A stretch of DNA of 64,000 bases from Arcticibacter svalbardensis MN12-7 (GTDB lineage Bacteria > Bacteroidota > Bacteroidia > Sphingobacteriales > Sphingobacteriaceae): assembly GCF_000403135.1 (NCBI RefSeq), contig NZ_AQPN01000024.1, positions 20,457 to 84,456 of the forward strand, read 5' to 3'. Positions 7,441 through 17,001 of the stretch are shown here, piece by piece. The notes below the pieces were generated by a model. That model was not told the DNA's origin, did no database searches, and saw nothing but the letters and a program-made list of their open reading frames with translations. The number at the start of each line of letters is the position of its first letter. Within the stretch, counting starts at the first letter, position 1. Position numbers and translations under genes: made by a program.

Positions 7441-8832
7441 TTAAATGATAAAGGTTTGTCCTTTTTCAGGAATACTTACTGAATAGCCATTCTGCTCCAG
7501 CTGATCCTTCATAATCTCCATACTTTCAGGCTCTCCATGGACAAGGAAAATGTTTTTTAATTGTTTTTTATCCTGGGCTTCTATAATATTGATTAAATCG
7601 GCATGGTCTGCATGTCCACTTAAATTGTCCGTGCGCTTTATCGTTGCATATACCGCTAACTCCTTATCCCGCAGATGTACAAATGGGTCTCCCCGCAATA
7701 GACGATGCCCCAGCGTTCCTTTTGCGCTATAGCCGACAAATAAAATGGTACAGTAGTAATTCTGAATATTGTGATAGAGGTGATCCTGAATTCGGCCTCC
7801 TTCAAGCATTCCTGCAGAAGAGACGATGATACAAGGCTCCAGATAATTCGATATGGTCTTGCTTTCTTTCATGCTTTGCACATAATAGAGATTGTCGAAT
7901 TCAAACTCATCTCCATTGTGCTTATAAAAGGAGGTGGCCTCTTCATTAAGCATATCATGGTGCTTGCGAAAGATGTCGGTGGCATAATTGGCCATTGGAC
8001 TGTCTACAAAGATCTTAACAGGGGGTAATTTCCCTGTCGAGAAAATCTTATTCAGGCTATAAACCAATGCTTGAGTACGACCAATACTAAAGGCAGGAAT
8101 AATTAATCTTCCCGGATTTTTAATGCAGGTTTCTTCAATTGTTCTGATCAGAACTTCTTCAATTGTTTCATCCCTGGAATGATAACGGCCACCGTAGGTC
8201 GATTCGCAAACAAGGAAATCTACGGCTGGAAGTGGTTGCGGGTCAATAATAACCGGGTAGCTTTTACGGCCGAGATCTCCCGAGAATGCTATCTTTCGCT
8301 TATGTCCAAACTCCGAAACGGTAAAAATAACGGAGGCTGCTCCAAGTAAGTGTCCTGAAGGGATGAGCTCTACTTCCACGTCGCCGTTTAATCGAAATGG
8401 TTTATTGAAGGCAATGGTGACAAACTGCTCGGCTGTCTCCATAACATGTTTCTGTAGATACAAAGGTCGGGGACCACTTGATCCTCCACGGGAGTGCCTG
8501 TTTGATCTTTTACGTTGCTTACCAAGGAAGATATTTACGGAATCAAGTAATAACAGCTCTGCCAGGTCTGCAGTGGGAGCAGTACATAGAATTTGACCTT
8601 CAAAGCCCATGCGTATTAGTGTAGGGAGATTGCCTGAATGGTCGATGTGAGCATGGGTTAAGATGACAACATCAATTTTAGCAGGATTGAAAGGGAATGC
8701 TTCATTATCTTCTACTCGTGTACCGCGCTCGTAGTCTAAACCGCAGTCGATTAGAATTTTATATTTATCAACTTCTAATAAATGCATGCTTCCAGTAACC
8801 TGTTTTGCAGCACCCCATATTGTTAATTTCAT
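7441..8832 (-). CDS. Metallo-beta-lactamase/beta-CASP RNA exonuclease-like protein
   Basis: A 463-residue protein of the beta-CASP subgroup, related to CPSF73/YSH1-type nucleases that process RNA. The zinc-binding motif HAHIDH lies at residues 60-65, with a further ligand in GHLLGAASV and the CESTYGGRYH segment. The beta-CASP insertion is marked by FSIGRTQALVY and SSAGMLEGGRIQDHL. The C-terminal NLSGHADHADL and FLVHGEPESM motifs complete the RNA-specificity and metal sites. There is no N-terminal KH domain or signal peptide, so it should be cytosolic. Probably in one operon with the HAD gene. Substrate unknown. Confidence 0.9.
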   Translation of the reverse strand: MKLTIWGAAKQVTGSMHLLEVDKYKILIDCGLDYERGTRVEDNEAFPFNPAKIDVVILTHAHIDHSGNLPTLIRMGFEGQILCTAPTADLAELLLLDSVNIFLGKQRKRSNRHSRGGSSGPRPLYLQKHVMETAEQFVTIAFNKPFRLNGDVEVELIPSGHLLGAASVIFTVSEFGHKRKIAFSGDLGRKSYPVIIDPQPLPAVDFLVCESTYGGRYHSRDETIEEVLIRTIEETCIKNPGRLIIPAFSIGRTQALVYSLNKIFSTGKLPPVKIFVDSPMANYATDIFRKHHDMLNEEATSFYKHNGDEFEFDNLYYVQSMKESKTISNYLEPCIIVSSAGMLEGGRIQDHLYHNIQNYYCTILFVGYSAKGTLGHRLLRGDPFVHLRDKELAVYATIKRTDNLSGHADHADLINIIEAQDKKQLKNIFLVHGEPESMEIMKDQLEQNGYSVSIPEKGQTFII

Positions 8833-8968
8833 GTCCAGGATTATAAATAGAATTGTAGAGTCAATTCGGGTAAATATATTAAAGCATTTTTATTCATAGC
8901 GGCTTTGATGACCGTTGTTTTGTAAAATATGCGTTATTAAGGCAAGAATATTGCTGATGAAAAAAAGA

Positions 8969-10792
8969 TTAAGCTTCGTATTGAAGGTTACTCAGATACT
9001 TATAAAGGCCATTTTCTTTTGTCATCAACTCTACATGGGATCCATTTTCTACGACCTTTCCTTTTTCAAGTACCAGAATTGTGTCGGCTTCACGGATGGT
9101 AGATAAGCGATGCGCAATAATTATCGATGTACGGTTCTTCATCAGAACTTCTAAAGCTTCCTGTACCAAACGTTCGGATTCGGAATCAAGGGAAGAAGTT
9201 GCTTCATCTAAAATTAATATAGCGGGATCCTTGAGCAATGCCCTGGCAATAGCGATACGTTGACGCTGTCCACCCGATAGTTTAATTCCCCGTTCTCCTA
9301 CCAAGGTGTTGTACCCTTCGGGTAAACCAGAAATAAAGTTATGTGCGTTTGCCTGTTTGGCTGATTCAATGATTTCAGCATCCGAAGCAGTTAATTTTCC
9401 ATAAGCAATATTTTCGCGAATAGATCCACCAAACAAGATGACATCCTGGGGTACAATAGCCACTTGGTTCCGAATATCGGTAAGTGGGTAAAGTTGGGAT
9501 TGCTTTCCGTCAAATAAAATCTCTCCACCCTGAGGCTCGTAAAATCGTAAGATCAAAGAAGCGATAGTTGATTTACCTGCACCGCTTGGGCCTACAATAG
9601 CAACACGCTCTCCAGCTCTGGCTTGAAAGGATACATCTTCCAGAACGGTAATCTCTTTACGGGTGGTATAAGAAAAACGTACATTTTTGAATGTTAGATT
9701 TCCCTTTAATTTTGTTTTTGTGGCATTTTCGGAAGCAATGATAGACACCGGTTCATTTTTTTCCTGTAAGATTTCGATTACTCTTTCAGTTGCGCCAAGT
9801 GCTTTTTGAACATTTGCATACAACTCAGGAAATGTTCCCATGGCTGCACCTACAAACATCGAATATAAAATGTAGGTAGTGAGACCTCCTGGAGTCATGC
9901 TTCCTCCTGAAACTAACAGCGATCCATACCAGATAACGGCAACAATAGCTCCGAATAAACAAAATATAATGAAGGAAGCAAATCCACCTCGTAGTGTAGC
10001 ACCTCTAAGTGCAATTTTTACTACTTCTCTTAGACTTTTATCATATCGGTCGGCCTCATAGGCTTCATTTGCGAATGCCTTTACAGAACCTATTCCATGC
10101 AGTGTTTCTTCTACTATGGTATTTGAATCGGCCAATTTGTCCTGAGCTTGTCTGGATATCTTGCGTATTTGCTTTCCGAACAATACTGCAGAGATAACCA
10201 GTAGAGGTAAAATGGCGAGGTTAAATAAGGTAAGTTTTGGTGAAACCAGAATAAGAAGAGTGATTCCACCTACGAGCAGGATGATCTGACGAATCATTTC
10301 GGCAAGAGTAGTGGTGATGGTATCTTGAATTTGTGATAAATCGGCCGACAAGCGGCTGTTTAATTCGCCTACTCTTCTACTGGCGAAAAAATCCATAGGC
10401 AGGGTGATCAGTTTAAAAAAGGTATTCCTTCTTATATCAGCAATGGTCTTTTCTGCTACCTCAACGAAAAATCGGATACGAAAAAACGATACGATAGACT
10501 GAAAGAAAAGAATGATAAAAGAGATCTGTCCTATTGCGTTAATGCTATTGGGCATAAACCACTTTGTTGGTTCTCCTTTTGCTGCATCGATCATTGCTCC
10601 CAACAAAGCTGGAAAAGCTAATCCTGTTAAGCTGGAAAGTAGGAGAAAAACCAATCCGAAAATAAATTTCCAACGATAAGGCCTGATATAAGACAGGAGA
10701 CCGGAAGCTGTTTGAATGGATTGTTTATTTATTTTGGCTTTGTTAAGTTCCTGTTCAGGAGTAGTTCCACTATTAAATCTATTTCGAGCCAT
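8969..10792 (-). CDS. ABC exporter, fused membrane and ATPase domains (MsbA-like)
   Basis: A 607-residue half-transporter that acts as a homodimer or heterodimer in the inner membrane. Six hydrophobic helices occupy about residues 30-315. The nucleotide-binding domain follows, with Walker A GPSGAGKS near 400, signature LSGGQRQRIA near 504, Walker B/D-loop ILILDEATSSLD near 527, and a switch His in IIAHRLST. The family includes lipid A flippase MsbA and drug exporters; the substrate is not determinable here. I chose ATG 10792 (MARNRF) over 10828 because the first twelve residues look non-coding. The gene stands alone. Confidence 0.9.
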   Translation of the reverse strand: MARNRFNSGTTPEQELNKAKINKQSIQTASGLLSYIRPYRWKFIFGLVFLLLSSLTGLAFPALLGAMIDAAKGEPTKWFMPNSINAIGQISFIILFFQSIVSFFRIRFFVEVAEKTIADIRRNTFFKLITLPMDFFASRRVGELNSRLSADLSQIQDTITTTLAEMIRQIILLVGGITLLILVSPKLTLFNLAILPLLVISAVLFGKQIRKISRQAQDKLADSNTIVEETLHGIGSVKAFANEAYEADRYDKSLREVVKIALRGATLRGGFASFIIFCLFGAIVAVIWYGSLLVSGGSMTPGGLTTYILYSMFVGAAMGTFPELYANVQKALGATERVIEILQEKNEPVSIIASENATKTKLKGNLTFKNVRFSYTTRKEITVLEDVSFQARAGERVAIVGPSGAGKSTIASLILRFYEPQGGEILFDGKQSQLYPLTDIRNQVAIVPQDVILFGGSIRENIAYGKLTASDAEIIESAKQANAHNFISGLPEGYNTLVGERGIKLSGGQRQRIAIARALLKDPAILILDEATSSLDSESERLVQEALEVLMKNRTSIIIAHRLSTIREADTILVLEKGKVVENGSHVELMTKENGLYKYLSNLQYEA

Positions 10793-10909
10793 TGAATTTG
10801 TATATGATAACCTAAAATAGGTGTGCAAAAATACAATAATATCAAAAAAAGGGAATCAGTAAAGAATCACCTGCACGTCATATTTAAACGTCAAGTTACT
10901 TCCTTTTCG

Positions 10910-11689
10910 CTAGGAGTAGAACTCCACAATAACGATGTCATTGAGATATAATCCAAGCAAGCGACTCGCATTTCCTTTATTGATAGCAATTTCTAGATTG
11001 TTACTAATCCCAAAAAGGCAAAGCTTTTCGCCTTCAGGAACTTCATTATAGTGCCAGCTTAATTTTGTTATGGATTCACTTCTTTTAAAACTTAATTTAA
11101 ACTTCCTGTTGCCCTGAACTTTAGAGAAAAGATCTTTTGAAATGTTGGTGATCACGTTTTGAAAGGAGTCAATATAGATGACGCTGGCTCGGATGATGTT
11201 CTTTTCAATAACCGGATGTAAGTTAACCTTCTCCTGAAGATGTTCGACCGGAATCCCGATACTTTTTAGTGGATATCCGGCTGCAATGCTGCAACATGCT
11301 TTAGCAAAAATATCAGTCAGCGGGAAGTGCAGATGTTTTAAGTCCTGAATGATATTTATTTCCACGATTTCAGTAGGTGCTTCTTCAAACATAAGGGCAA
11401 ATATGCCATTGTCAGAGCCAACAAAGTAATGTCCATGATACTGAAGAGCAAGATAACGCATGTTTTCATTATATACGCAATCGATGCCAATAAGGTGTAC
11501 GGTTCCTTTTGGGAAATAATGGAATGCATTTTTTAAAACGAAAGCTGCCTGCGGAATGTTAAAGGCTGCAATACCATGTGTAATATCAACAATATTTACA
11601 TTTGGCAGTAAACAGAGGATGCTTCCTTTGAGAGCAGCCTGATAAAAATCTTTGTCACCGAGATCGGTTGTTAAAGTAATTACAGCCAT
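10910..11689 (-). CDS. SAM hydroxide adenosyltransferase (DUF62 family)
   Basis: A 259-residue member of the SAM chlorinase/fluorinase superfamily. Most bacterial members hydrolyse S-adenosylmethionine to adenosine and methionine. The N-terminal ITLTTDLGDKDFYQAALKG carries the conserved Asp residues that bind the ribose and nucleophile. GIDCVYNE, VGSDNGIFALMFEE and FQNVITNIS are further family motifs. Length is typical. Divergent from phoH across about 100 AT-rich bases that must hold both promoters. Halogenase activity is unlikely outside specialised actinomycetes, so I infer the hydroxide type. Confidence 0.88.
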   Translation of the reverse strand: MAVITLTTDLGDKDFYQAALKGSILCLLPNVNIVDITHGIAAFNIPQAAFVLKNAFHYFPKGTVHLIGIDCVYNENMRYLALQYHGHYFVGSDNGIFALMFEEAPTEIVEINIIQDLKHLHFPLTDIFAKACCSIAAGYPLKSIGIPVEHLQEKVNLHPVIEKNIIRASVIYIDSFQNVITNISKDLFSKVQGNRKFKLSFKRSESITKLSWHYNEVPEGEKLCLFGISNNLEIAINKGNASRLLGLYLNDIVIVEFYS

Positions 11690-11791
11690 TAAAATGTGAA
11701 TATTTATTATTATTCTTGTGATACGATATTATCTGCAAATATTGAATTTTAATTGCATAATCAAACCAGGAAACTTTAAAAAAAGGAGAAC

Positions 11792-12760
11792 TTGAACGAA
11801 TTAAGGATTGATCTTGAAAACATAAACCCTGTAGTGCTTTGGGGACCGAATAACGACTATTTAGAGCTTATAAAAAGGCAATTTCCTAAAGTTAAGATGG
11901 TTGCACGAGGATCAGAATTGAAAGTGTTAGGTGATGAAACGGAGCTGATGCTGTTTAAAAACCGTTTTGAAAAGGTCTATAATCATGTAGAAAAGTTTGA
12001 TGCGCTATCCGCTAATGATTTAGAGACCTTACTTGGTGCGAGTCTTTTTACTGATTCAAGTGGGTCATCGATACTAGAAGCACCTATAGCAGGATCTGAG
12101 CCTATCGTTTTCGGACCAAATGGGATAGTGGTTAAAGCCCGTACGGCTAATCAGAGACGTATGGTGGAGAGTATAAATAAGAATGATATCTTATTTGCTA
12201 TCGGCCCTGCTGGAACGGGTAAAACGTATACAGCAGTAGCTCTGGCAGTAAGAGCTTTGAAGAATAAGGAAATTAAGCGGATTATATTAACAAGGCCAGC
12301 AGTTGAAGCAGGTGAAAACCTTGGTTTTCTTCCAGGGGATATGAAGGAGAAAATTGATCCTTATCTGCGCCCTTTATATGACGCTTTGGATGATATGATC
12401 CCTGCGGATAAACTGAAGCTGTACATTGAAAATCGTACGATTGAAGTTGCCCCACTGGCATTTATGAGAGGCAGAACGCTTGATAATTGTTTTGTTATTC
12501 TGGATGAGGCTCAGAATACAACGGATATGCAGCTTAAGATGTTTTTAACCCGAATGGGCCCTACTGCTAAATTTATAGTGACGGGTGATATTACTCAAGT
12601 GGATTTGCCTAAAAAAATGCAGTCAGGATTGACTAGTGCTTTGCGTATTCTCACTGATATCAAGGGGATTGAGATCATTTATTTAAACGGAGATGATGTA
12701 GTTCGTCATAAACTTGTGAGGCGGATTCTTGAGGCATATGGGGATATTCAGAAACAATAA
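11792..12760 (+). CDS. phoH: PhoH family ATPase
   Basis: A 322-residue P-loop protein of the PhoH/PhoL family, linked in other bacteria to RNA metabolism and phosphate stress. Walker A GPAGTGKT lies at 138-145 and Walker B CFVILDEAQN at about 233-242, followed by VTGDITQVDLP. An N-terminal extension of about 110 residues contains the usual KH-like region. The start is TTG at 11792, preceded by AGGAGA; the N-terminus MNEL matches Bacteroidota relatives as I remember them. It heads the cluster phoH-purC-STAS-RNase Z, although purC has its own promoter-like element. Confidence 0.93.
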   Translation: MNELRIDLENINPVVLWGPNNDYLELIKRQFPKVKMVARGSELKVLGDETELMLFKNRFEKVYNHVEKFDALSANDLETLLGASLFTDSSGSSILEAPIAGSEPIVFGPNGIVVKARTANQRRMVESINKNDILFAIGPAGTGKTYTAVALAVRALKNKEIKRIILTRPAVEAGENLGFLPGDMKEKIDPYLRPLYDALDDMIPADKLKLYIENRTIEVAPLAFMRGRTLDNCFVILDEAQNTTDMQLKMFLTRMGPTAKFIVTGDITQVDLPKKMQSGLTSALRILTDIKGIEIIYLNGDDVVRHKLVRRILEAYGDIQKQ

Positions 12761-12816
12761 AGACCTTTTATTAGAAACTATATTGCTCTTCGGTTAGATT
12801 ATCTGACAATATTTAA

Positions 12817-12824
12817 TAATTTTG
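12817..12824 (+). promoter_or_regulatory. Candidate -7 promoter element of purC
   Basis: TAATTTTG matches TAnnTTTG, 46 bases before the purC ATG. It is followed at once by a short hairpin (GAGTTT-ACA-AAACTC), which could shape the 5' end of the mRNA. No convincing -33 element was found. Confidence 0.4.
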
Positions 12825-12870
12825 AGTTTACAAAACTCCAGAACTTTATTTAAACTTGATTTCTATTCAG

Positions 12871-13821
12871 ATGACTGTAATAAATGAAACTCACTTTAAC
12901 TTTCCAGGACAAACGAAATTTTACAAAGGTAAAGTTCGTGATGTATATACTATAGGTGACCATTATATAGTCATGATCGTTAGTGATCGGATTTCTGCAT
13001 TCGATGTAATTCTGCCAGATGCTATACCTTATAAAGGTCAGGTGTTAAATCAAATTGCTGCGAAATCTTTAAAAGCTACAGAGGATATTTTACCTAATTG
13101 GTTGATCGATATTCCGGATCCCAATGTTACCATTGGGAAAATATGTGACCCATTTAAAGTAGAAATGGTGATTCGTGGATATCTTGCCGGACATGCATGG
13201 AGAGAATACCAGGACGGTAAACGGTTTATTTGCGGTGTTTCTTTGCCTGAAGGCTTGAAAGAAAATGACAGATTAGCAGCGCCTATTATTACGCCTACTA
13301 CAAAAGCTTCAATAGGACATGATGAAGATATCTCAAGAGAAGATATTATTACCAGAGGAATTGTAGCAGAAGATGACTATTTGCAGATTGAACAATTTAC
13401 GCGTAGGCTGTTTCAAAGGGGAACAGATATCGCTGCAGAACGTGGTTTAATTCTGGTTGATACTAAATATGAGTTTGGAAAGGCCATTGATGGTAAGATT
13501 TATCTGATTGATGAAATTCATACTCCAGATTCATCCAGGTATTTTTATAAAGACACATATCAGCAGCTTCAGGATGAAACTAAACCTCAACGTCAGTTAT
13601 CTAAGGAGTTTTTAAGGCAATGGCTGATCGAAAATGGCTTTCAGGGTAAAGAAGGACAGGAAGTTCCTTTTATGTCAGCAGAAGTAATCCAGTCCATTTC
13701 CGATCGGTATATAGAACTTTATGAAAAGATTACAGGGGATAAATTCAGGAAAGGTAGTACACACCAAATCACTGAACGTATTGAAGCGAATGTAATGGAA
13801 AGCTTAAAACGTTTAAGTTAA
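12871..13821 (+). CDS. purC: Phosphoribosylaminoimidazole-succinocarboxamide synthase
   Basis: SAICAR synthase: joins CAIR with aspartate using ATP in de novo purine synthesis. The 316-residue length fits the longer, yeast-like form. Family motifs in order are [57 protein letters not shown] and [12 protein letters not shown] chose ATG 12871 (MTVINETHF); a TTG at 12856 would only add five residues. Within the conserved Bacteroidota cluster with phoH upstream and a STAS gene downstream. Confidence 0.96.
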   Translation: MTVINETHFNFPGQTKFYKGKVRDVYTIGDHYIVMIVSDRISAFDVILPDAIPYKGQVLNQIAAKSLKATEDILPNWLIDIPDPNVTIGKICDPFKVEMVIRGYLAGHAWREYQDGKRFICGVSLPEGLKENDRLAAPIITPTTKASIGHDEDISREDIITRGIVAEDDYLQIEQFTRRLFQRGTDIAAERGLILVDTKYEFGKAIDGKIYLIDEIHTPDSSRYFYKDTYQQLQDETKPQRQLSKEFLRQWLIENGFQGKEGQEVPFMSAEVIQSISDRYIELYEKITGDKFRKGSTHQITERIEANVMESLKRLS

Positions 13822-13863
13822 TCGTATCTAAGTAGAGCAATAGTACCTCTAACCATAATAGTG

Positions 13864-14241
13864 ATGAAATTTACAATTGACAAGCAAGAAAAGTATATAT
13901 TGTTCAAATTGGATGAACCGAGGTTAAATAGCCTTATTTCACCGAAACTAAAGTCTGAACTTATACTCATCAATAAACAGGGTATTCGAAATATTATATT
14001 GGATCTGTCTGTAGTTTTATATTCAGATTCTTCCGGGTTAAGCAGCTTGTTAGTTGGAAACCGGTTGTGTAAAAATTCGGAGGGAAGTTTTATTATAACC
14101 GGAATAAGCGAACATGTGGAACGCTTGATTAATATTTCGCAACTTCAAACTGTTTTAAGTTTAACGCCATCTGTTGAGGAAGGAATAGATTTATTATATA
14201 TGGAAGAAATGGAAAGAGATTTAAACAGAGAGGCAGAATAA
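13864..14241 (+). CDS. STAS-domain protein (anti-sigma-factor antagonist-like)
   Basis: A 125-residue single STAS domain, the fold of SpoIIAA/RsbV anti-anti-sigma factors, which switch partners through Ser/Thr phosphorylation. The central strand and loop YSDSSGLSSLLVGNRL carries the serines at the expected phospho-site. No partner anti-sigma kinase or phosphatase is encoded nearby, so the signalling partner is unknown. GTG 13861 is three bases upstream of the preferred ATG 13864. It lies between purC and RNase Z with short spacers (42 and 15 bases) and is likely cotranscribed. Confidence 0.85.
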   Translation: MKFTIDKQEKYILFKLDEPRLNSLISPKLKSELILINKQGIRNIILDLSVVLYSDSSGLSSLLVGNRLCKNSEGSFIITGISEHVERLINISQLQTVLSLTPSVEEGIDLLYMEEMERDLNREAE

Positions 14242-14256
14242 GTACTGTATATATGC

Positions 14257-15168
14257 ATGAGGTTTGACGTAACGATCCTAGGAAGTAGTTCAGCAACTCC
14301 CATTTTCAATAGAAATCCGAGTGCGCAGGTATTAAATATTAATGAGCGTCTTTTTCTGATTGACTGTGGAGAAGGAACTCAGCAACAGCTTCTCAAAAAT
14401 GGTATTAAAGCACAACGAATAAATCATATTTTTATAAGCCATCTTCATGGCGACCATTATCTTGGCTTGGTAGGGTTGCTGTCTTCCCTGCATTTATATG
14501 GAAGAATTCGTGCAATGGAGATTTTTGGCCCTCCGGAATTAAAGGAAATATTGGATATTCAGTTTAAATATTCGCAAACTAACTTGCGTTATCCTATTGA
14601 ATTTCACGCAACCCAAACAGACAGGCCCGCTTTGATCTATGAAAATCCTGACATCAGAGTAGAAAGTTTTCCATTGGAACATCGAATTCCCTGTACAGGT
14701 TTTAGATTCAGTGAGAAGAATCGCCTACCCAAAATTATCAGGGAAAAAGTGGAAGAACTGAATATACCTATCGACGTTATTCCGCTAATTAAAAAGGGAG
14801 CTGACTATACAGATGAGCGGGGTATAGTTTATAACGCAAGCGATTTAACTTTTGCAGCGGATGCACCAAAATCATATGCCTACTGTTCAGATACAATTTG
14901 TAACTGGAAATATATAGATCAGATAAGGGGCGTCGATACTTTGTATCATGAAGCTACCTTTATGAATGATATGGCGGACCGGGCTGCCGAAACATTCCAT
15001 ACTACAACTATACAAGCAGCAGAAGTAGCTAAGCTTGCCGGCGTCAAACAATTGCTGCTGGGGCATTTTTCTGCACGTTACAGAGAGCTGGAGCCTTTAC
15101 AAGAGGAGGCACGTACAGTTTTTCCTAATTCCAGATTAGCCTTAGAAGGACAAATTTTTGTGATCTAA
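14257..15168 (+). CDS. rnz: Ribonuclease Z
   Basis: Zinc-dependent tRNA 3'-processing endonuclease of the metallo-beta-lactamase fold. HLHGDH at residues 62-67 binds the two zinc ions. Also present are GFRF near the substrate pocket, YCSDT with the bridging Asp, YHEATF, and LGHFSARY with the last His. At 303 residues it is the short RNase Z form. It ends six bases before the convergent mlaD-like gene; I saw no terminator hairpin in that space. Confidence 0.95.
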   Translation: MRFDVTILGSSSATPIFNRNPSAQVLNINERLFLIDCGEGTQQQLLKNGIKAQRINHIFISHLHGDHYLGLVGLLSSLHLYGRIRAMEIFGPPELKEILDIQFKYSQTNLRYPIEFHATQTDRPALIYENPDIRVESFPLEHRIPCTGFRFSEKNRLPKIIREKVEELNIPIDVIPLIKKGADYTDERGIVYNASDLTFAADAPKSYAYCSDTICNWKYIDQIRGVDTLYHEATFMNDMADRAAETFHTTTIQAAEVAKLAGVKQLLLGHFSARYRELEPLQEEARTVFPNSRLALEGQIFVI

Positions 15169-15174
15169 ATTGAA

Positions 15175-16119
15175 CTAGTCTTTTTTGCCTCCGAATACGG
15201 AGAAACTTACATATCTTTTCGGATGTGCTTTTAAGTCAATCATCAGGTTGTCCAGATTTTTAGATGCGTTGTTTAAATTGTTATACAAACTATCATCATT
15301 CACAAGTTTTCCAATTGAACCTTGTCCGGAGTTGACCTTATTTATTGCAGTTTGTAAATCCAAAATAGCTTTATCTGCATTATGTACGGTTTGCTCAAAA
15401 TTAGATCGTGCAACTTGATCGGTAACTTTTTCCAGATTAGCCATAATATTGCTTACTCTTTGATTGTTGCTTTTAAAGTTTCCTGAAATGGATTCTACAT
15501 TAGCGAAAATTGCTGTAAGACGATTGTTTTGATTTCCAACCATTCCATCTACCCTTTGAGTAGTGTTTTCTAGTGTATGTAAAATATTTGCAATGCTTGC
15601 AAAGCTTTTGTTAAAATTGCTTTGGAATTCAGGGTTGATCGTATTATTTAATGAGGTTAAAATAGAGTCTAGCCTGGTTACCATTTGTTCTGCTTTCTGT
15701 TGCACCGGTTTAACCTGTTGCATCAAATTTTGTTCAATGTTTCCTTGTAGCGTATCGCCATTCTCTGCGTACGTGTTGCTATTTCCTATGGCGAATACAA
15801 TAGCTTTTCCACCAAGAAGGCTCGTGCTTTCAAGCCTGGCGATCGTATTAATCGGAATATCATAATCGGGATTGATTTTTAGCTGTGCCATGATCTTTCC
15901 GGATTTAATTAATGATAACTTAGAAACACGCCCAATTTGGAACCCATTTACCAAAACAGGGTTAGATACTACAAGTCCTTCCACATTGTCATAACTAGTA
16001 TAAAATAGCCTCTCACTTGAAAAGACATCATTTCCTTTTAAGAAGCTATATCCAATTACTAAAACAGCAATTGCAACAGTGGCAAGGATTCCAACTTTGG
16101 TCTCGTTAGTAATCTTCAT
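15175..16119 (-). CDS. MlaD family (MCE domain) substrate-binding protein
   Basis: A 314-residue protein anchored by one N-terminal membrane helix (residues 8-25). An MCE domain follows, with the signatures VEGLVVSNPVLVNGFQIGRV and LLGGKAIVFAIG at about 45-115. The rest is a long helical, Asn/Gln-rich region likely to form a coiled needle or multimer. MlaD proteins bind phospholipids as part of ABC systems that keep outer-membrane asymmetry. The usual MlaE/MlaF partners are not in this window. Cotranscribed with the amidase upstream (33 bases apart). Confidence 0.85.
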   Translation of the reverse strand: MKITNETKVGILATVAIAVLVIGYSFLKGNDVFSSERLFYTSYDNVEGLVVSNPVLVNGFQIGRVSKLSLIKSGKIMAQLKINPDYDIPINTIARLESTSLLGGKAIVFAIGNSNTYAENGDTLQGNIEQNLMQQVKPVQQKAEQMVTRLDSILTSLNNTINPEFQSNFNKSFASIANILHTLENTTQRVDGMVGNQNNRLTAIFANVESISGNFKSNNQRVSNIMANLEKVTDQVARSNFEQTVHNADKAILDLQTAINKVNSGQGSIGKLVNDDSLYNNLNNASKNLDNLMIDLKAHPKRYVSFSVFGGKKD

Positions 16120-16152
16120 AAGTAATAAGGTATGTTTTTATATGTAATTTAA

Positions 16153-16959
16153 TCAAAGTTCTACATGCTTTTTATAAGCCTGAATTGCTTTTAACAAACA
16201 AGAGACAATTTCGTTTTGACCATTTTCGGAAGTTATGTATTCTTCTTCCTCCGGATTGCTTATAAATCCTATTTCTGTAAGGATGGCCGGCATACCTGCT
16301 TTCGCTAAAACAGCCAGACTTTGTTCCTTCACACCACGGTCAACTCTTCCTGTTGCGGCATACTCCTGCTGTACTAAAGACGCAAGTCGAATACTTTGAT
16401 CGCGGTAAGAATTTTTTAACAACGATAAAATAATGAAACTTTCCGGATCCTTGGGATCGTAGCCTCCATAGTTTTCCTGATAATTATTTTCAAGTAAAAT
16501 TGAGGCATTTTCGCGTACCGCTGTATTTTGTTCTCCTAATCTATTGAATCCGGATACAAAAGTCTCTACTCCTTTTGATGCAGCCCTGTTTCTCATATTA
16601 GAGGGCATGGAATTACAATGAATAGATATAAATATATCTGCTTTTAAGCGGTTTGCCATCCCTATTCGTTCATATAAGGGAATAAAAACATCCTCATCCC
16701 GTGTGTAAACTACCTTAATATCACTAATACTATCGGTTAAAGCTTTACCTAATCGTAGTGCAACTTGCAGTGCGACGTCTTTTTCTTTAGCAGTTAACCC
16801 TCTTGTTGCCCCATCTTTTCCGCCATGACCTGCATCAATTACGATGGTCTTTATACGATAAGAGGCATGTTCAGAGTTATATTGAAATGAAACAAGCGGG
16901 TAAACCAGGAACAATAATAGTAAAGCGTAAATCGATCTCTTCAATGGCATTATTTTCAT
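16153..16959 (-). CDS. N-acetylmuramoyl-L-alanine amidase (Amidase_3)
   Basis: Cleaves the amide between muramic acid and the stem peptide of peptidoglycan, in the periplasm. An N-terminal hydrophobic signal (about residues 5-25) precedes a single Amidase_3 domain. Zinc-site motifs are IVIDAGHGGKDGAT (first His) and FISIHCNSM (third His), with the catalytic Glu in LTEIGFISNPEEEEY. The start could be 16983, 16959 or 16950; 16959 (MKIMPLKRS) gives the most normal signal peptide. It diverges from the LptD-like gene within 42 bases. Confidence 0.9.
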   Translation of the reverse strand: MKIMPLKRSIYALLLLFLVYPLVSFQYNSEHASYRIKTIVIDAGHGGKDGATRGLTAKEKDVALQVALRLGKALTDSISDIKVVYTRDEDVFIPLYERIGMANRLKADIFISIHCNSMPSNMRNRAASKGVETFVSGFNRLGEQNTAVRENASILLENNYQENYGGYDPKDPESFIILSLLKNSYRDQSIRLASLVQQEYAATGRVDRGVKEQSLAVLAKAGMPAILTEIGFISNPEEEEYITSENGQNEIVSCLLKAIQAYKKHVEL

Positions 16960-17001
16960 TATTTTTGGAGCTGTAAGATACAATTGTAAAAGTACAATTC
17001 A